Below, in pieces: positions 24,501 to 37,900 of a DNA stretch of 64,000 nucleotides. The DNA is from Apostichopus japonicus (taxonomy: Eukaryota; Echinodermata; Holothuroidea; Aspidochirotida; Stichopodidae), in the NCBI RefSeq assembly GCF_037975245.1, contig NC_092570.1, forward strand, positions 5,273,001 to 5,337,000. The letters are read 5' to 3'. Both the position numbers and the translations under genes were made by a program. The notes beneath the pieces were generated by a model. The model ran no database searches, had not been told where the DNA came from, and saw only the letters and a program-made list of their open reading frames with translations. Each line of letters opens with the position of its first letter. Within the stretch, counting starts at the first letter, position 1.

Positions 24501-27500
24501 ATTTACAGCACAACTTCTCCTCGCTATCAAATAGTGTACAGTAATGTCAGTCTGTGACATTAATGTTATGACAGATGTTTTAAACATCTTGGTACTTACC
24601 ACAAACAGAAGCACTGCCACACTTTGAAAGCAGATATATGTAGTGCTGTCTACTTTTCACTTAAGATAACCAATAATGATAATTATTCAAAAATGAGAAG
24701 GAAGGGGAAATAAATCTAAAAATGCTCTTGCAAGAACATAATTGTATTCAATCGTATATCCTTTTTTTTTCTTAAAAAAGCTCATGTTTGGAAGTGGACT
24801 GTTTTCTTCTTCATAAATCTGCCCTGAATTATTTTCTCATTTTCATGTGTATTCACGTTTCAGGTTTGTTATCCTGTGATAGACTCTCTGCTGGAAGATG
24901 TTCATGTATTTGACAGTATCTGTGAGACTGTTGAGGTTGTGTCCACCACGGAAGTAGCTTCATTGCAGGTAATACACTGATACGCAGGTTCTTCACCATC
25001 ATCCTTCCCCCTCCGCCTCCCCCCCCCCATCCAATCCTCTTTGTACATCCCCATCTGTTACCATCTCCCTTTCCCCAATTTTATCCTACCATTTTCCCTC
25101 CTCCCTTCTCTCACCTCCTCTGCCAAATCAAAGTATTAAAGACAAGACAAGGAAAACCAGGTGTTTGCTGAAAACCTTGCCTCCTTTTATAATAAGAAAC
25201 TACTCAGTGATCATCTACTGTGGAAGGAAAGTTGTTTTTTCATATGCTGAGCATTTTTTTACTTTTTTATTATAAATAGCATAGTCTAACATGGCATTAA
25301 AGTTTACCTTCCTTTAACCAAGTTTGGCATTTTAACTGTCCACATATATTTCTTGCCTTGAAAGAGATTTCGCTTCAATCTCATCTCCACCTGTGTAATA
25401 ATAATAAGTAATATTTATATAGCGCATAATCAGCAAAGCTGCTCAAAGCGCTTTACAAATGTAAAACCTAAAAACAAATAGTAACAAAAACCTAAATATT
25501 AAATATATAGAACCAATAAGGCATAAAATGTAAAAGCCTAGAGGAACAACATATAGTCCCAATAAATTCAGTAGTATGTAAATAGTTAAATAGCTTTAAA
25601 AAAAAAAAAAAAATGATTAAATCATAGTCAATGTTTAAATATAAATAAGTATGAGAAACTATAGTACAGTAAGACAATTGTTGTAAAAGCCTAACACAGA
25701 TAGTAATAAACACCCAATACTAAACGATAATAAATAGAACCCTAAACGCAGTAAAAAATAAAAAATGTTAAGAAGTAAGTAAATAGTTCCAAACGTAGGA
25801 TCTATGCCTGTGTAGATGATCTGTTTTTTCTCCATTCATTGACATCGTTTCAGGAACCTCTAGAAAGCTTTGTGATGGAGTGCGACAGCACCTTCGGTTG
25901 CGTCCACTGTAACGGTCGGCTGCTGGTCGCAACCCCTAAATGGTGGAGCCTCAGCGGCCAGGAGATGATGCTGTTATGCAGGTTTATACGCTCCTTACCG
26001 AAGAACTCGGCCAGCGACATTCCAGTGTATTTGCCGCACGCGAGCCCAAAGGTAACGATGAAACCTTTTGCACTCTGAAAACCTCTTCCCTGGAACAATG
26101 GCTATATGACAAAGGTGATCGGGCTGGAGGGTAGAGAATTTCATATGTATTTCACTCTTATTGAAACTCGGGCCAAAACTTACAGCATAGATGAGAGAGA
26201 CATAAGTGATACACATGAAGGATAATCGCAACAACAAAACAGTTTGTAAAACAAAACTGGTGAATCGTGTACCGTAAGTCCAAAATACACAATATTCGTA
26301 TGGGAAATCTCCATATCAGAATATTTTGTCCAAATTTGCGATATGGTTGTTTGAAGCTCAACTATTGTTGCTAGATGTTGCTGCAGCCATTCCAGAATGA
26401 AGTGTGCAGGAAATGACCTTTGACATTATATAGGATACATTTTCTACAAAAATGTTAGATGTTATATTTATTTTTTTTATGATTTTTTTTTTAATGTGTT
26501 TATCGTTTGGAATGCTCAGTGTCATGTGGTGAACTGACAATGGTATGGAAATTTCTCCTTCAATTGTTTAACAGATATCTTCATGTTATTTATAAATGCA
26601 AAACTTTCTTTTTAATGCTGACTTTAACAGTAATTCCTTCAGTTGAAGTATGGAGTTTTTACTATTTATTAATGTACTGTAGCGAAGCTAGTGAACAATT
26701 TCAATTTTCTTGCTGGATAGTCCCTCGTACAGTAATTGCATGTCAGATGCAATTTTAGTTAGACGAACCTTTTTTTTCCTTCGTAGTTGTTACTCATTAA
26801 GGATTACAGCAAAAATGTTGTTGCAGTTGTTAATGCAAGAATCTGAAAATTGGTTGAGATTTCCAATGTACATACAGTAATCTTTGATCAGTTGTCACTC
26901 AGCAGGGACATTTTCTAAAGAAGAAAAAAGAAGAAAAAGAAAAAAATGGTGGATATGACAAAATGGAAGGGACATGATGACATGAATATTCATGAAAATC
27001 AAACAGAATTACCCACCCACTTGGGACAATATTTATGTACTGTACTTTCATATCCTGCTTGAAAGCACTTGTACTGACAGTATGAGCAGTATGATTATTC
27101 TGTTTCTGTGGGATAAAGGTTAGGAACTGTTCATACTGCCAGTACAAGTGAATTTAAACATGATATGGGAGGACAGTATAGAGTGATATTAGTATTAGGA
27201 AATTGGCCCCAAGTGGTTGTAAAATTATCATTGAACAAATTTTCTTATTTAATTTCTTCTCTAGGTCCCTCACAGATTGATCAGTGTCCACTTACTGTCC
27301 GGTCTGGTGGTCAGCGTTCTATGCCTGGACGTTCCAACTCTTTCAACAGTGCAATCGAAGCTAATTGAAACCCATTGGTTACCCCACTTTGAAACTCTGA
27401 AGGGTTGCCTGCGTGCATCGGTCACTAACATTCCAAAGACCATTCCTATCGATCCTGGCATACTCGGGTAAGTTTATAACACTTTTTAAAATCATCTAAA

Positions 27501-30402
27501 TGAAGATATAATTGGTTAGAGAGAAAATAAATCTTAAATGTACTCATGTTCCATCTCCAGATATGATGTATCTGAATTTTAGCAATGTGAGATTCCTATT
27601 AAAAGCATTATTATCTAAGACGGATAGTTAATTAGAAGATGTAGTTTGCTTTCCACATTAAGTCAGCTTATATAAACTGGTTCAGCAGACCACCAGTGAA
27701 AGTAAACAAAATGTATGAGCAGCATCCTCTCCAATTCCCTCTCTAGCTCATCCATCACCCCCCCCCCCCCACCCCCACCAAAATACCTGCACATCTATAT
27801 TTATGGAAATGAAGTAGATCACCTTAACAGGAAAAAAACAGTAAGCAACCTTGCAAACAACCCCTATAGGTATTACTCTACAAAAACCTCCAGGAGTGTA
27901 CTTTTGAAAATGTCTACTAGTAATTTTCTTAGCATTCTACAGTTTTAAGGCAATACCTTTGAACTTGAAGGTATTATCTATCTCTCTCAGTTTCTTTCTC
28001 TTTTTATTGTACTAGTTTCCTTGTGATAAATACAGAACAACATAAGTGCATTTCATCGTGTGAACTACCGATCGTCGAAGGCAGTATGGCCGAAAGGAGG
28101 CCACTGACCGTTCAGAAGAGGAGACGTATCTTGACTTCATTCTACAGGAATACCGTGGGATCCATCTTCTCTGTAATTCACAGTCCTGAAAGAAAAGGTA
28201 CTTCACTAGATGATAAGTCATTTTTCACTATGTGGGGTTTTTATTCTGTTTTGTGAATCTTTGTTGAAAGAGGGACTCATTTGGTTTTATGTTAGAATTA
28301 TACAATTTCAGCTAAGATAATTTTTGCACCTAATTAAATAAAGCATTCTACCATGTTTTAAGGTGCATATGTGTGCCGATACAATGTGTACCTGGTGGCT
28401 TTAATGTATGCAAACAATATGCAAGAGTAGGCCACGCCTGTCATCTCTACATTTACTCTGCTCTGCAAGGCTAAGCTTTGTATAAATTTCTGTTCATGCA
28501 TAACATTCTCCTAAAGGAAGTGGAATTTCTCTCCTAGTTTTGAACGTGCGAGTTGCAACTGCAGTTGAAGGTGGCATAGCTTCCTTGATAATGTCCAGTT
28601 CAGTCATATCTGCTAGTAGCCACAATAAGTGAAACTAAAAAGGATTGAAAGCTAAGCATAAAAAATAAATGTTTTAAATTTCAGAGGTTAATTGACTGAA
28701 AAACATGTGTAATCTACTCCTTCCCCTGCAAGGAGAGGAGGGGGTGGAGGGAGGGGGGGTGAGGGGAGATTGGGCCTCTACAAATCTGTGCTAAGTTTAA
28801 TCTGATAATTTTTGTCCATGGTGAATGACTGCAGTCTGCTCTGAATTGTTGACTGGTGTCATCAGTTGGATCACCGAGCCATATCGACTATATGCCCCAG
28901 TCTGCTCCTTTCGTATGGCTCAATGCTGTTGTTAAAAGTCCAGTCTGAAAAAATCCATGATTTAACAAGTCGAATGTAACCTAAAATTACCTTGTTTATT
29001 TGTTGCTATGTATAAATGGAATATTTGTCAGATGGAATGGCAGTATTAGACTAAACTTGGATATCATGCATGAGATTGTTCTTCCTATTTCAACGATTAC
29101 CTAATCATCTTTCTGGTCCCGATAACTCTGCATCTCGTCGTTTCTTCTTAACCAGACCCGTCGGGGGATCGACCGTCGACATTTCTCCACGTTGCAGAGG
29201 AAACGTACATGAACGCTCTGGATCATAAGTGCTTTGCAATCAACTCTAAGGATTTCAGATTATTTGCCATCTTCTCATCTGCTGTCCCCCATCATGCAGT
29301 CAGGTTAGAATTAAAAAATAACCTCACCTCACCCTACCAAGCCAACCCCTACCCTGACCCCCAACATACCCTACCCCTACCATTCCCTTCCACAACATAG
29401 TAACCCCTTTGCTTCTTTACATCTATTCGGTGGTCTTTTGAATAATTAAATTATTTACGATCGACTGAAAGTTTTATATACAGCATTATGTCATATGTAA
29501 AAAATATTGATTTGTGATTGCTGAATACTTCCAACTTCTGATGATGTATATAATGTGACATGCATTGGAAAGCAAAGAACCACCCCCCTCCCCCCTCTCC
29601 CCTGTCCTGCTCTTACTAATCTTAAAACCCTTGAAAAAGGAAGGGTTAAGGACACACAATGTTTTGTTATGCTATTGTAAACTTGATTTATATTTACCTT
29701 TTCCTTATAATAATAAAATAAATACCATATATTAAAGTGGTGTTATCATGAAATAAAACATGCTCAAGAGCACTGTACAAAAGAACCAATACCTGGAATA
29801 TAAAATTACCAAACTTAAGAAAACCTAAAAGTAATAACAACAGCAGTAAAAGTAAAACATGCTCAAGAGCACTGTACAAAAGAACCAAAACCTGGAATAT
29901 AAAAATACCAAACTTAAGAAAACCTAAAAGTAATAACAACAGCAGTAAAAGTAAAAACATGATATAAGACAGGGTTATAAACCACAATAAAGAACATAAA
30001 AATATAAATATACATAAAAATGGGCACAGTAATGTGAATAAAACAATTTTATTGTGAATAAGATTAATGCCCATACTCAAGCCTATAAAGATAAGTTTTC
30101 AAATGCTTCTTCCAGAGTTTAGGACCTGCTGCACTGAAAGAACAATCTCCATATGTGACTTTGTTAGTATGAGGAATGACTAGAGAAAGATGACTTTGGG
30201 ACCGTAATGCCCTAGCTGGCGTGTAGTGTTTCACCCTAGAATATGTAGCGTTTTATCCTTGATTATGTGATTGACTTACTGCCAGGAAATTTTGGGTTAT
30301 AAATTATTTTCCTGTTTGCTTTCCAGGTATGTCAGCCTTCAATTCTTGGAGAATTTAAAGAAGGATAAGGCCTTCACAGATCTTAGAGAGAAGAAGAGTT
30401 AG
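21521..30402 (+). CDS. FUZ: Fuzzy planar cell polarity protein homolog, 10 exons, complete
   Basis: Exons: 21521-21598, 22801-22922, 23479-23563, 24103-24171, 24864-24968, 25854-26051, 27265-27467, 28016-28197, 29156-29303, 30327-30402 (TAG). All are GT-AG and phase-consistent, giving 421 residues against about 418 in human. Landmarks: HLVCLTNEGGVPLFSRSS at the N-terminus, GVQMFAQN, VVWRVFHDS, RNIERLRRDLR, GRLLVATPKWW, DIPVYLPHASP and LTVQKRRRILTSFY, in the same order as vertebrate FUZ. The family has longin-like folds and acts with Inturned and Wdpcp in the CPLANE complex at the ciliary base, recruiting intraflagellar transport proteins; Intu-Fuz has been described as an exchange factor for Rab23. 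The start is the first ATG and aligns with the family N-terminus. A possible ATTAAA signal lies near 30880. Intron 1 holds a MITE-like element. Confidence 0.94.
22008..22528. mobile_element. MITE-like element, 521 bp, in FUZ intron 1
   Basis: Perfect 16-bp terminal inverted repeats AGTATAGTCAGTATTG (22008-22023 and complement at 22513-22528). The motif CGAAGTTCGGACAC recurs near 22048 and 22250, with inverted forms GTGTCCGAACCTCGC near 22482 and GCCGAACTTCGC near 22502. A 118-codon frame at 22107-22463 lies inside but resembles nothing I know. The target duplication is not clear, so the superfamily is unassigned. Confidence 0.75.
25393..25770. repeat. SINE-like tail and A-rich repeat in FUZ intron 5
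   Basis: Begins with AATATTTATATAGCGCATAA and GCTCAAAGCGCTTTACAAAT, a motif pair common at ends of invertebrate SINE-type repeats, followed by A-rich sequence with repeated CCTAAA-type blocks (AACCTAAA, AAACACCCAATAC). No Pol III boxes are visible, so only a fragment is called. Confidence 0.5.
29755..29952. repeat. Two-copy 99-bp tandem duplication in FUZ intron 9
   Basis: The block starting AAAACATGCTCAAGAGCACT at 29755 is repeated at 29854 with few differences and ends in AACAGCAGTAAAAGT each time. It gives a fake leucine-rich frame on the minus strand. A further repeat-like stretch runs to about 30250. Confidence 0.9.
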
Positions 30403-31779
30403 TCCGTTTCATTGGGATCCTCCTCTGCAATTGGACAGGTTGTTTAGTCTTGCGGTCTGATATATCCTTTCTTTCTCGACCGTCGTCATGGCAACTTTCG
30501 TTGCCCGATTTCCGAAGCATGTTCTGATTGTGGGCACTTCACAAGGAAAGATATGTTCCCGCTTCTACGTAAGGATATCGGCGATAAAAATTAAACAGAT
30601 TAATTACGGCACATCAGAGCCGTGTCCGAGGGAGGACAGTTTGTCACAGTAGTTTTGAAACGTACAAAAACGTTCATTCATCTTTGAAAGGATTCACACG
30701 TTTACGGATTCATCACACACTGCCAAAGCTCATTCAACGCATTGAAATTTTCATGTCAGCATTGAAGACTTATTTGGAAAGTGAAATGAGGAGAAACCAT
30801 CTCGAGTGGGCCGTCGGCCCGAATAATTCTACGAACCAGTCTGAAAAATGTAGACGTGATTTCAGCCAGGTTATCTATAATTAAAAATCTTTAATTTATG
30901 AATAGTTGTCTGACATTATTTGGGATTATGGAGATAATTGTTAGTGCTAATTCAAGTGAACTAAAAATGCCAGTGAAATCAACAGTAACATCATACACAA
31001 ATTGGAAGTACCATGTTTTCATCTTGAAACTCTTATATTAACTGTAAATGGAGGCTTCCAGCTGCCATTTGATATGTTATCAAATCCCATGATTCAGTAG
31101 AGGTTCCAAGGGCAAGTATGAAAAACATGGCACAAATATTTATGTAAAATATTTTAAGCAAGTATTTAAAGGGTGCAGTAGTGTACACTGGAATCTTCAA
31201 AACACAGCAGATATGTTGTCTGCCTTTCCTTTGTTTTGCAAGGATTGGGGAGAGGGGGTGGGTGGGGGTGGCATGGCCACTGTTGTCCTTTGGTTTTGTC
31301 TGTTCTTCCTTCACACCAGTTTATTTCCTTGTTAAAAGCTTTGCTAAATTTGTTTAGCTACCTGTTTCATAGTTGGTTAAGGTACTTGATTTCTTTTCAC
31401 ACAATATTCTCAAGTTGGAAAATATTCAACTGTCATTACATTGCTTATTTCCTTTTAAGATATATGTAATGAATGGATTTCTTTGATTACAAGAAGTCAG
31501 GAGAGGAGGGGTGGGGGGGGGGGAACAGTTGTCTGAGCAATTCTGTAATTATCGGCACCAGAGCAGTAGAAATAACACTAGTCTTTCACTTCCTCAACTT
31601 GTATTCAGTAAAAACAAAAACCAAAATTATACTTATTCATGAATATATATTTCAGTTATATAATTTTGTTGAAATAATACTCTTCATATTCAATGATTGA
31701 CAATCAGATATTATTTATATGACAAGTTATTGTAAAGAGATGTACTTTTAAGAGATGTATTTTCTTGAAATTTCCAGCA

Positions 31780-32020
31780 GTCTTTAGGAGGGGATCCAGG
31801 GGTGTGTGAGGGTGTACACCTCCCCCCCCCCCTTCCCTCCCTTTTAACCCACACCAAAGAAAATATGAAAGTAGTTATTAGCACAACTGTGTGGGTTGAA
31901 TATGAATCAGAATGCACAAATTCACATCCCCCCCCCCAACAGTACAACCCTACAACAGTCTACTTCAAGGTACCCAGGACCACACACACCCTCCTTTCTA
32001 AAGTCCTGGATCTGCCCGTT
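31780..32020. mobile_element. Possible degraded hAT-type element
   Basis: The left side has GGAGGGGATCCAGGGGTGTG. The right side has CACACACACCCTCC followed by AGTCCTGGATCTGCCC, a loose inverted match, with C runs inside. No target duplication found. Confidence 0.3.
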
Positions 32021-33054
32021 ATTCCAAGTATTCTATGTACTTCAAATTTAATTTTCTGGATTTAAAAAACAACTAGAGCTCTTTATTTACTTGTCTCAGA
32101 AAAGTAAGATTGTTTGGTGTTTACTTCCTGTTTTGGGGGTTTTATTTCCTGGGTCAGTGCAATATTTTATTGAAGAAATAATAACAATCTCAATAAATTA
32201 TAGAACAAACGTTTTTTTTGTTAGTTTCTCTTTCAACTAGTCGCAATTTCATACTGTTAGCTCAGTTAATGCCCATCTTTACTGATGCAACGCATTGTAG
32301 AAACACCTTTAATTTTTAACTACCTGCATCAGAGCGTCTTACATAACTGTGACATCTTTATCATTAAGTTTAACAGCTGTTAGGTTCTGAGAAAAGCTTG
32401 GAGACTTTTATAAAAACTGTTTGGCAAACTTCTACTCTTAGCATTATTTTATTTCTATTCATGTAAATTCTTTTCTAAGTCATGCAAAGCTTTAGCGGGA
32501 CAAAACTTGGGGCAACACTGATGACCCTAGTAACAAGTTGAGAGGCAGGATGGTTACCAGGCCTTTCATTTTTTTGATCAAAACCAAATTGAAATTGATT
32601 GAATCCAAAGAAAACAATAAAAAATTAATATAAAAATGGAATGTGCTTAATCAATGAGTTACAAATACTTGGGTAAAAATAGAATTACAAGAGAGGAATG
32701 TAAAATAGATTTGAAATGATGAGTTTTAAGAAACACAAGATGAATACTAGAAATTTAGATTCACTGGTGAAGGCTCTCAAACCCAAAGCTATTGCTAATC
32801 TCATTTCACATAATCATTAACAGGAAGGTAAAGAGGTGTTCTGGCCTCTTATTTAGATAATAAAAGACCAATCATACATCGGTGCCAGTAAACACAAATC
32901 TAATCATGTGGCTTTTCCCCTCAAAAGTTCCTTATTGATGTATACTATTACCCAAAGGTCAAACTTGCTTTAAAGATGTAAAAATTATCTCTTCCAAGGT
33001 TTTGACTCTCCAAACTTATGCACAGATATTCAGTGGTGTTGAAAAAAGTTAAAG

Positions 33055-33432
33055 TTGAAGGTTTACAGTCTTGTATGAGGCTAAAGCCTCCTCACACGAC
33101 TTTACAACTTAACCCCTAGTCATTGGTAACTTGTCACACCCACACACCAAAGTGTGCACAATTCAATCAATCTCTCCTGGGGCACACAGTGCACCACAAC
33201 CATGTGTCCCCTGGGGGACTTCCCATAGGGTGCAGCCACAAACCGGCGCACGCAACTATATTTACAAGTTACCTCGCAGGTCCCCATTTATACACCTGGG
33301 TGAAGAGAGGCAATGGAGATAAAGCGCCTTGCCCAAGGACACAACGTAATGATCTGGCCAGGGCTCGAACCTGTAATCCTTAGATCACAAGTCCACTGCC
33401 TTAACCACTTGACCACAACGCCCCCACGAAGA
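33055..33432 (-). mobile_element. tRNA-derived SINE copy 1
   Basis: Read on the minus strand, the head near 33432-33340 shows an A box (TGGTCAAGTGGTTAAGGC) and a B box (GGTTCGAGCCC), followed by the shared body CCTTGGGCAAGGCGC and CCATTGCCTCTCTTCACCC. Two other copies are at 36068-36395 and 46905-47280. The 3' part here differs from the other two. Confidence 0.8.
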
Positions 33433-34837
33433 TGTGAAGAGAGGAGGGTGGTGGGCAGAGGGTTCTCTGAGCAATTCTTTAATTATCGGCAACAAAGTAG
33501 TAGAAATTAAAACTAGTCTTCCAGTTCATCAATTTGTATTCAGTAATAGGTTTGTATTCTTTTCAAGGTTTTGACTCCCTAAAATTATACACAGATATTC
33601 AATAGTGTCAAACAATTAGACATCTTAATGAGGCAATATGTTTAAAAGGATGGCAGTGAAATGGAATGGAAGTTTGGATGGTATGAGTGACCATTATTTG
33701 AATTTCTAGCATATTTGGGGGCAGTTATGATGACTGTTTAACTGTCCATGATATACAACATTTCTAAAGATGGAATGTACTACCGAGGTGAGTAATACTT
33801 CAATGTCCTTACAGCCTAAACAATACACCTCCAAAGAGAAATATATACCAGAGAAGAAAATTGTCCACACCAGTCTAACGGCTGACTGTTTAGTGGTTTT
33901 CACTTTTTTTTTTTATCCAATTAGATCTTGTAGTACGTATTACAAGGAACTAAATACCTTTAAGTACATACCATACAGCAAGACTTTTCTTGACTGTTGT
34001 TTCACAGTGTGTATCACCTTATTATCAATGGGTATGTACCCAGACTGTGTTAGTTAGCATGACCTAGCCTGACACGATCCTACAAATTCATTATTCTTCC
34101 CTTTAATACTCTCTCAATTTATCTGCCAAAAAAACCTTTTACTGACTGTTTACCAGTGAGGAGGTGCAAAGTTGCCTGACCGTGGACGTATTTCCCGTTA
34201 GAAAATTCACGAGGTGTCAGAGCATAATATGGAAGACTATAACATGGACCATCTGTTAAACCAAGTATTTAACAATTATAATTAATAAATCTTAAATTAA
34301 GATAAAATATCTTCTTCCCATACATTGCTCATATTTCTGCATGCATTAGTACTTTTTTACTTCAAATAGAAACAAAAGCGTGATATATTTTGGCTATCCC
34401 CCTCGGACTAAAGGAGTTAAAAAATCGCCCCATACAGGACATCTTTACCGTGACATGGAAGCAGCCAGTTTTAAATTATCACATCATTATTTAAATACAC
34501 AAATAAACATCATTTGTGCAAGAAAACTTATATGCATAATTGTAGAAAATGAAAAAAGTTATCGTAAAAAGGCAAAAAATTCAACAACTTCAGGAAGAAG
34601 ATGATGCATCGAAAGACCTGAGAATATGTTTGGAAGTTAAGCATAGTTCAAAAATGAATAAAAGCATGACTTTAACACAGAAAAAAAATTAAAAAATGTG
34701 AATTTTCAAAATGATATAATTTGAGCATCTGAAAAGCACACGACTTTAGTTCACTTTATAGACGCTGATTCCTGTGCCTTGTATTGAAAATGGAACTCTG
34801 CCTTTGAACCTTAATTCTCTGAATATAAATGCGGTAC

Positions 34838-34843
34838 TTTATT
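34838..34843 (-). terminator. Polyadenylation signal for GK5
   Basis: AATAAA on the minus strand, about 120 nt past the GK5 stop codon. Placement is typical; use is inferred. Confidence 0.55.
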
Positions 34844-34964
34844 TTGAATGAAATTAATAACTCAACAAAACTTGATTTGTGCTCGTTTTGTCCATTATTT
34901 CATATTTGTTTTTATAAAATCTATTTGGGCAAATTGACGGGATACCCGAGAGTTATGGTAGGCA

Positions 34965-37900
34965 TCAGGAACTCTCCGAGTACCAGTCCAACGATCGATC
35001 TACTGCTTTCTCCCAAGCTTTGATCGTTACCCTGTAGTCTTCTTTCAAAGATTCCGAGTGGAAAGTTGTATCGATTGTTCTCAAGTTCTTTATCTCTTCT
35101 CTGTCTTTCCAAATCCCTTTAAAAAAAATATTTAAAAAAAAGTAGACATGATAGGAATGTGAGTTGAGTATATCTGTCTAACTTTTCATCTATTGATTTG
35201 ATATGTGCAATATATAAACTGTGATACCATGACAACAGGTTTGGATTTGCAGACAACAAGACTTTGATGGATCTAACTCCTGTTCTTGTTCTCTGATATC
35301 TGTGGTGCAAGTGAAGGGCTTATTGTCTGGACCATATTATAACAATTTGCATATCAATAAGTAACAATGTTGCTCATTTGTTTCGAAGGTTTCTTTCTCT
35401 CTCTCTCTGTTCTCATGATCATTCAACTTGTTTGAAGTTAGCAGACAATTACATACCAACTGTTAATCCGGCCATGAATGCTGCCCCCAGACAGGACATT
35501 TGAAGATTTCTTGGTCTCTCGACTGGACATTCCAACAAACCTGATATGAGATTGCAGATGAAGCTATTTCTGCTCACTCCTCCATCAATGCTGTCAAGAA
35601 CAATAACGATAAAATCTGTGCTATCACCTGTAATGTAATTTGTTGTAAGTAGGTTGTAAAGTGTGGTTTTGCTTTTCACTCTTTGCTTCTACCAGTTCTA
35701 TGGTGCAGTGGATATTAAAGGGAGGTCCTGGTTCGATTCCCTGGTCGGAAAAAGTAACGTGGGTCTTTCATCCACAAGAATTTGGTGCTTTTTTTTACCA
35801 TCTTAAATGGTATTCAAAATTTTCAAAATCCAAAATGAGCTAAAGAACCTGTCAATTTAGATAGCCACCTGACATCAACTATTGTGACAAGCCATTCCAC
35901 TTCTCTCATGTGCACGAGTGGCTTCTTAGCTTATCAAACTATCTACCTTCGAGGCTGATTATTATTCTCAATATTGTTTAAACAGTGTTGTTGTTAAACA
36001 GATAACCAGTTGTAGATGGGTTAGACAGCATTTTTGTAGTTTTTTCAATGTTATTTTATGTGGTTCATGTATAATGATAATAATAATATTGAGGATTTAT
36101 AAAGCGCAGACATATCCACCTATAACGGTGCTCAAGGCCCATCACTACAATAATACCATGGTAACGATAACCTGTCAAACATAGAGCCAAATCCTCCTCT
36201 TGGCAGCAGCTAAACAGCGCCCAACTGACAGTTTTAACTCACAGGTCCCCATTTATACACCTGGGTGAAGAGAGGCAATGGAGATAAAGTGCCTTGCTCA
36301 AGGACACAACTTAATGATCTGGCCAGGAATCGAACCTGCAAGCTTTAGATCACATGTCCACCGACTGCCTTAACCACATGATGACAATGCACTAAACATA
36401 TATAACCCTACACTGTACTAACAGCTTGTTAGGATTCTCAGTGATAGTCAAAGTATACACTTCACTGCTGTGGCTAACTATAGAGGACATTTCTAAGAGG
36501 ACACAGCTTAAAGAGACATAACAAGGGGACATTTCTGATGTATTTTACTGCTGGTTTACTTCACTCACAGCTTCTATACATACTACACAGTAGCAGACTA
36601 ACCAGTACATTCTACTTTTGTGGTTTATCCTAATTGCTGAACTACGGTCCATGTGTATATACTACACTGTACCTATCGATCTACACGTAATTTTGTAAAT
36701 TAATCATAATCATAATCATAATAACTGTGGCTCGCACATCATAGATTTCTCAACGACAGTCAAAGCATACAATTTTTCTGTAATTATTTCTAACCACCTA
36801 AACTTTCATTTCCATCTCAACATTTAACCAGCTGCCGTAAATCACCAGACAGAACAAATATAAAAACTGATTGATAACCAAATCTGTCCTCTTGAACAGA
36901 AATGGCTCAGTAGGTGACGAACCAGAATAGCATGAGTGAGAGAGAGCACTGCAGGAGAAAAATTGTGCTCGGATACTTGAGACTACAGGTGCGAGTCCTT
37001 TATTTACTTCCTGAAGAGAATTAACCTGGGTTTGCTCGATGGATCTCAAGCAGGAACGGTAGCAGAAGGCTGCGATTACCTCCTCGGCTCTTCAAGGGGG
37101 CCACTCGGGAATACATGGTAGAATTGCAACATACCTAGCAACTATTAAAATGTGATGCTTCCATAAAGCCACATAATTCTAAATTCCACAATAGTTTCCT
37201 AAGAGTTTACCTTTTCATTTCTTTATTTAACGTTTACCATGTGACTCACCATATGATCTGTTTTACGACTGTGCGACACTTATCCAATCCAAGCTTGTGC
37301 AACTGAACGACCCTGCAAAGACATAATGACCAAATCTGACTAGTAGAGAGTTTATAATAACACACAGAAATGTCAAAACTGACTTAGAAATTATAAACAA
37401 GCTTGAAAAGAGCAATGAGATTTATGGCTAGAACAGGACACAAAACAAGTGACCTCATAGTTACAAGCCCTGCATTCTACCAAACTGAGCTATTCTCTGC
37501 TTGGAGCAGCAGCTAGGAGCAGAAACCACAGTACCTTGCGTTTCAAACTCAGTAAACCCACAAAAGAAGCAGGCATGGGATTTCATGAGAAAGTTCAAAC
37601 TTTTTATGTAATACATACATATAATTAAATGAACCACCTTACCCCTGACTGGGCAATTACAAACTTAAAAACAGCAAAAAGAAATTACAAGCTTGAACAA
37701 TTAAGCGACTTCCATATGCTTTATTTGTGCAAAGAAATTTTCATCCTTTAATATCATCCAAATAAAGAGGCATCATTAATAGCATCCAAATAAAGAGGCA
37801 TCTTTAATGACATCCAAATAAAGAGGCATCTTTAATAGCATCAAAAAGGGACATCTTAAATAGCATCCAAAAAAGAGGCGTCTTTAATAGCATCCAAATA

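Larger units (their letters stand above)
30403..34964. other. Intergenic region between the convergent FUZ and GK5 genes
   Basis: Contains the FUZ 3' UTR, a degraded terminal-repeat element near 31780-32020, a tRNA-derived SINE at 33055-33432, and two related repeat blocks (about 31495-31612 and 33430-33550). The rest is AT-rich with G runs and shows no supported gene. On the minus strand a TTTATT at 34838-34843 is a good GK5 polyadenylation signal. Confidence 0.6.
35457..37044 (-). other. GK5: Ambiguous GK5 exon 15-16 junction
   Basis: Exon 15 opens in phase at 37044 and encodes [20 protein letters not shown]. The only canonical donor giving an intact frame is GTATCC at 36976, joined to the acceptor at 35628. 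This inserts [12 protein letters not shown] before IDGGV. Joining directly after SSIR (36970) to 35590 would match vertebrate GK5 better in length but needs a non-GT donor (CG then AGCAC). I used the canonical junction. Confidence 0.5.

Noticed and set aside
29694-30080. Leucine-rich 128-codon frame on the minus strand
   Set aside because: Read from A-rich repeated intron sequence of FUZ, including a 99-bp tandem duplication; no coding similarity.
34921-35112. 63-codon minus-strand frame at the GK5 3' end
   Set aside because: Wrong frame; the last GK5 exon in phase reads [12 protein letters not shown] and ends at TGA 34965-34967.
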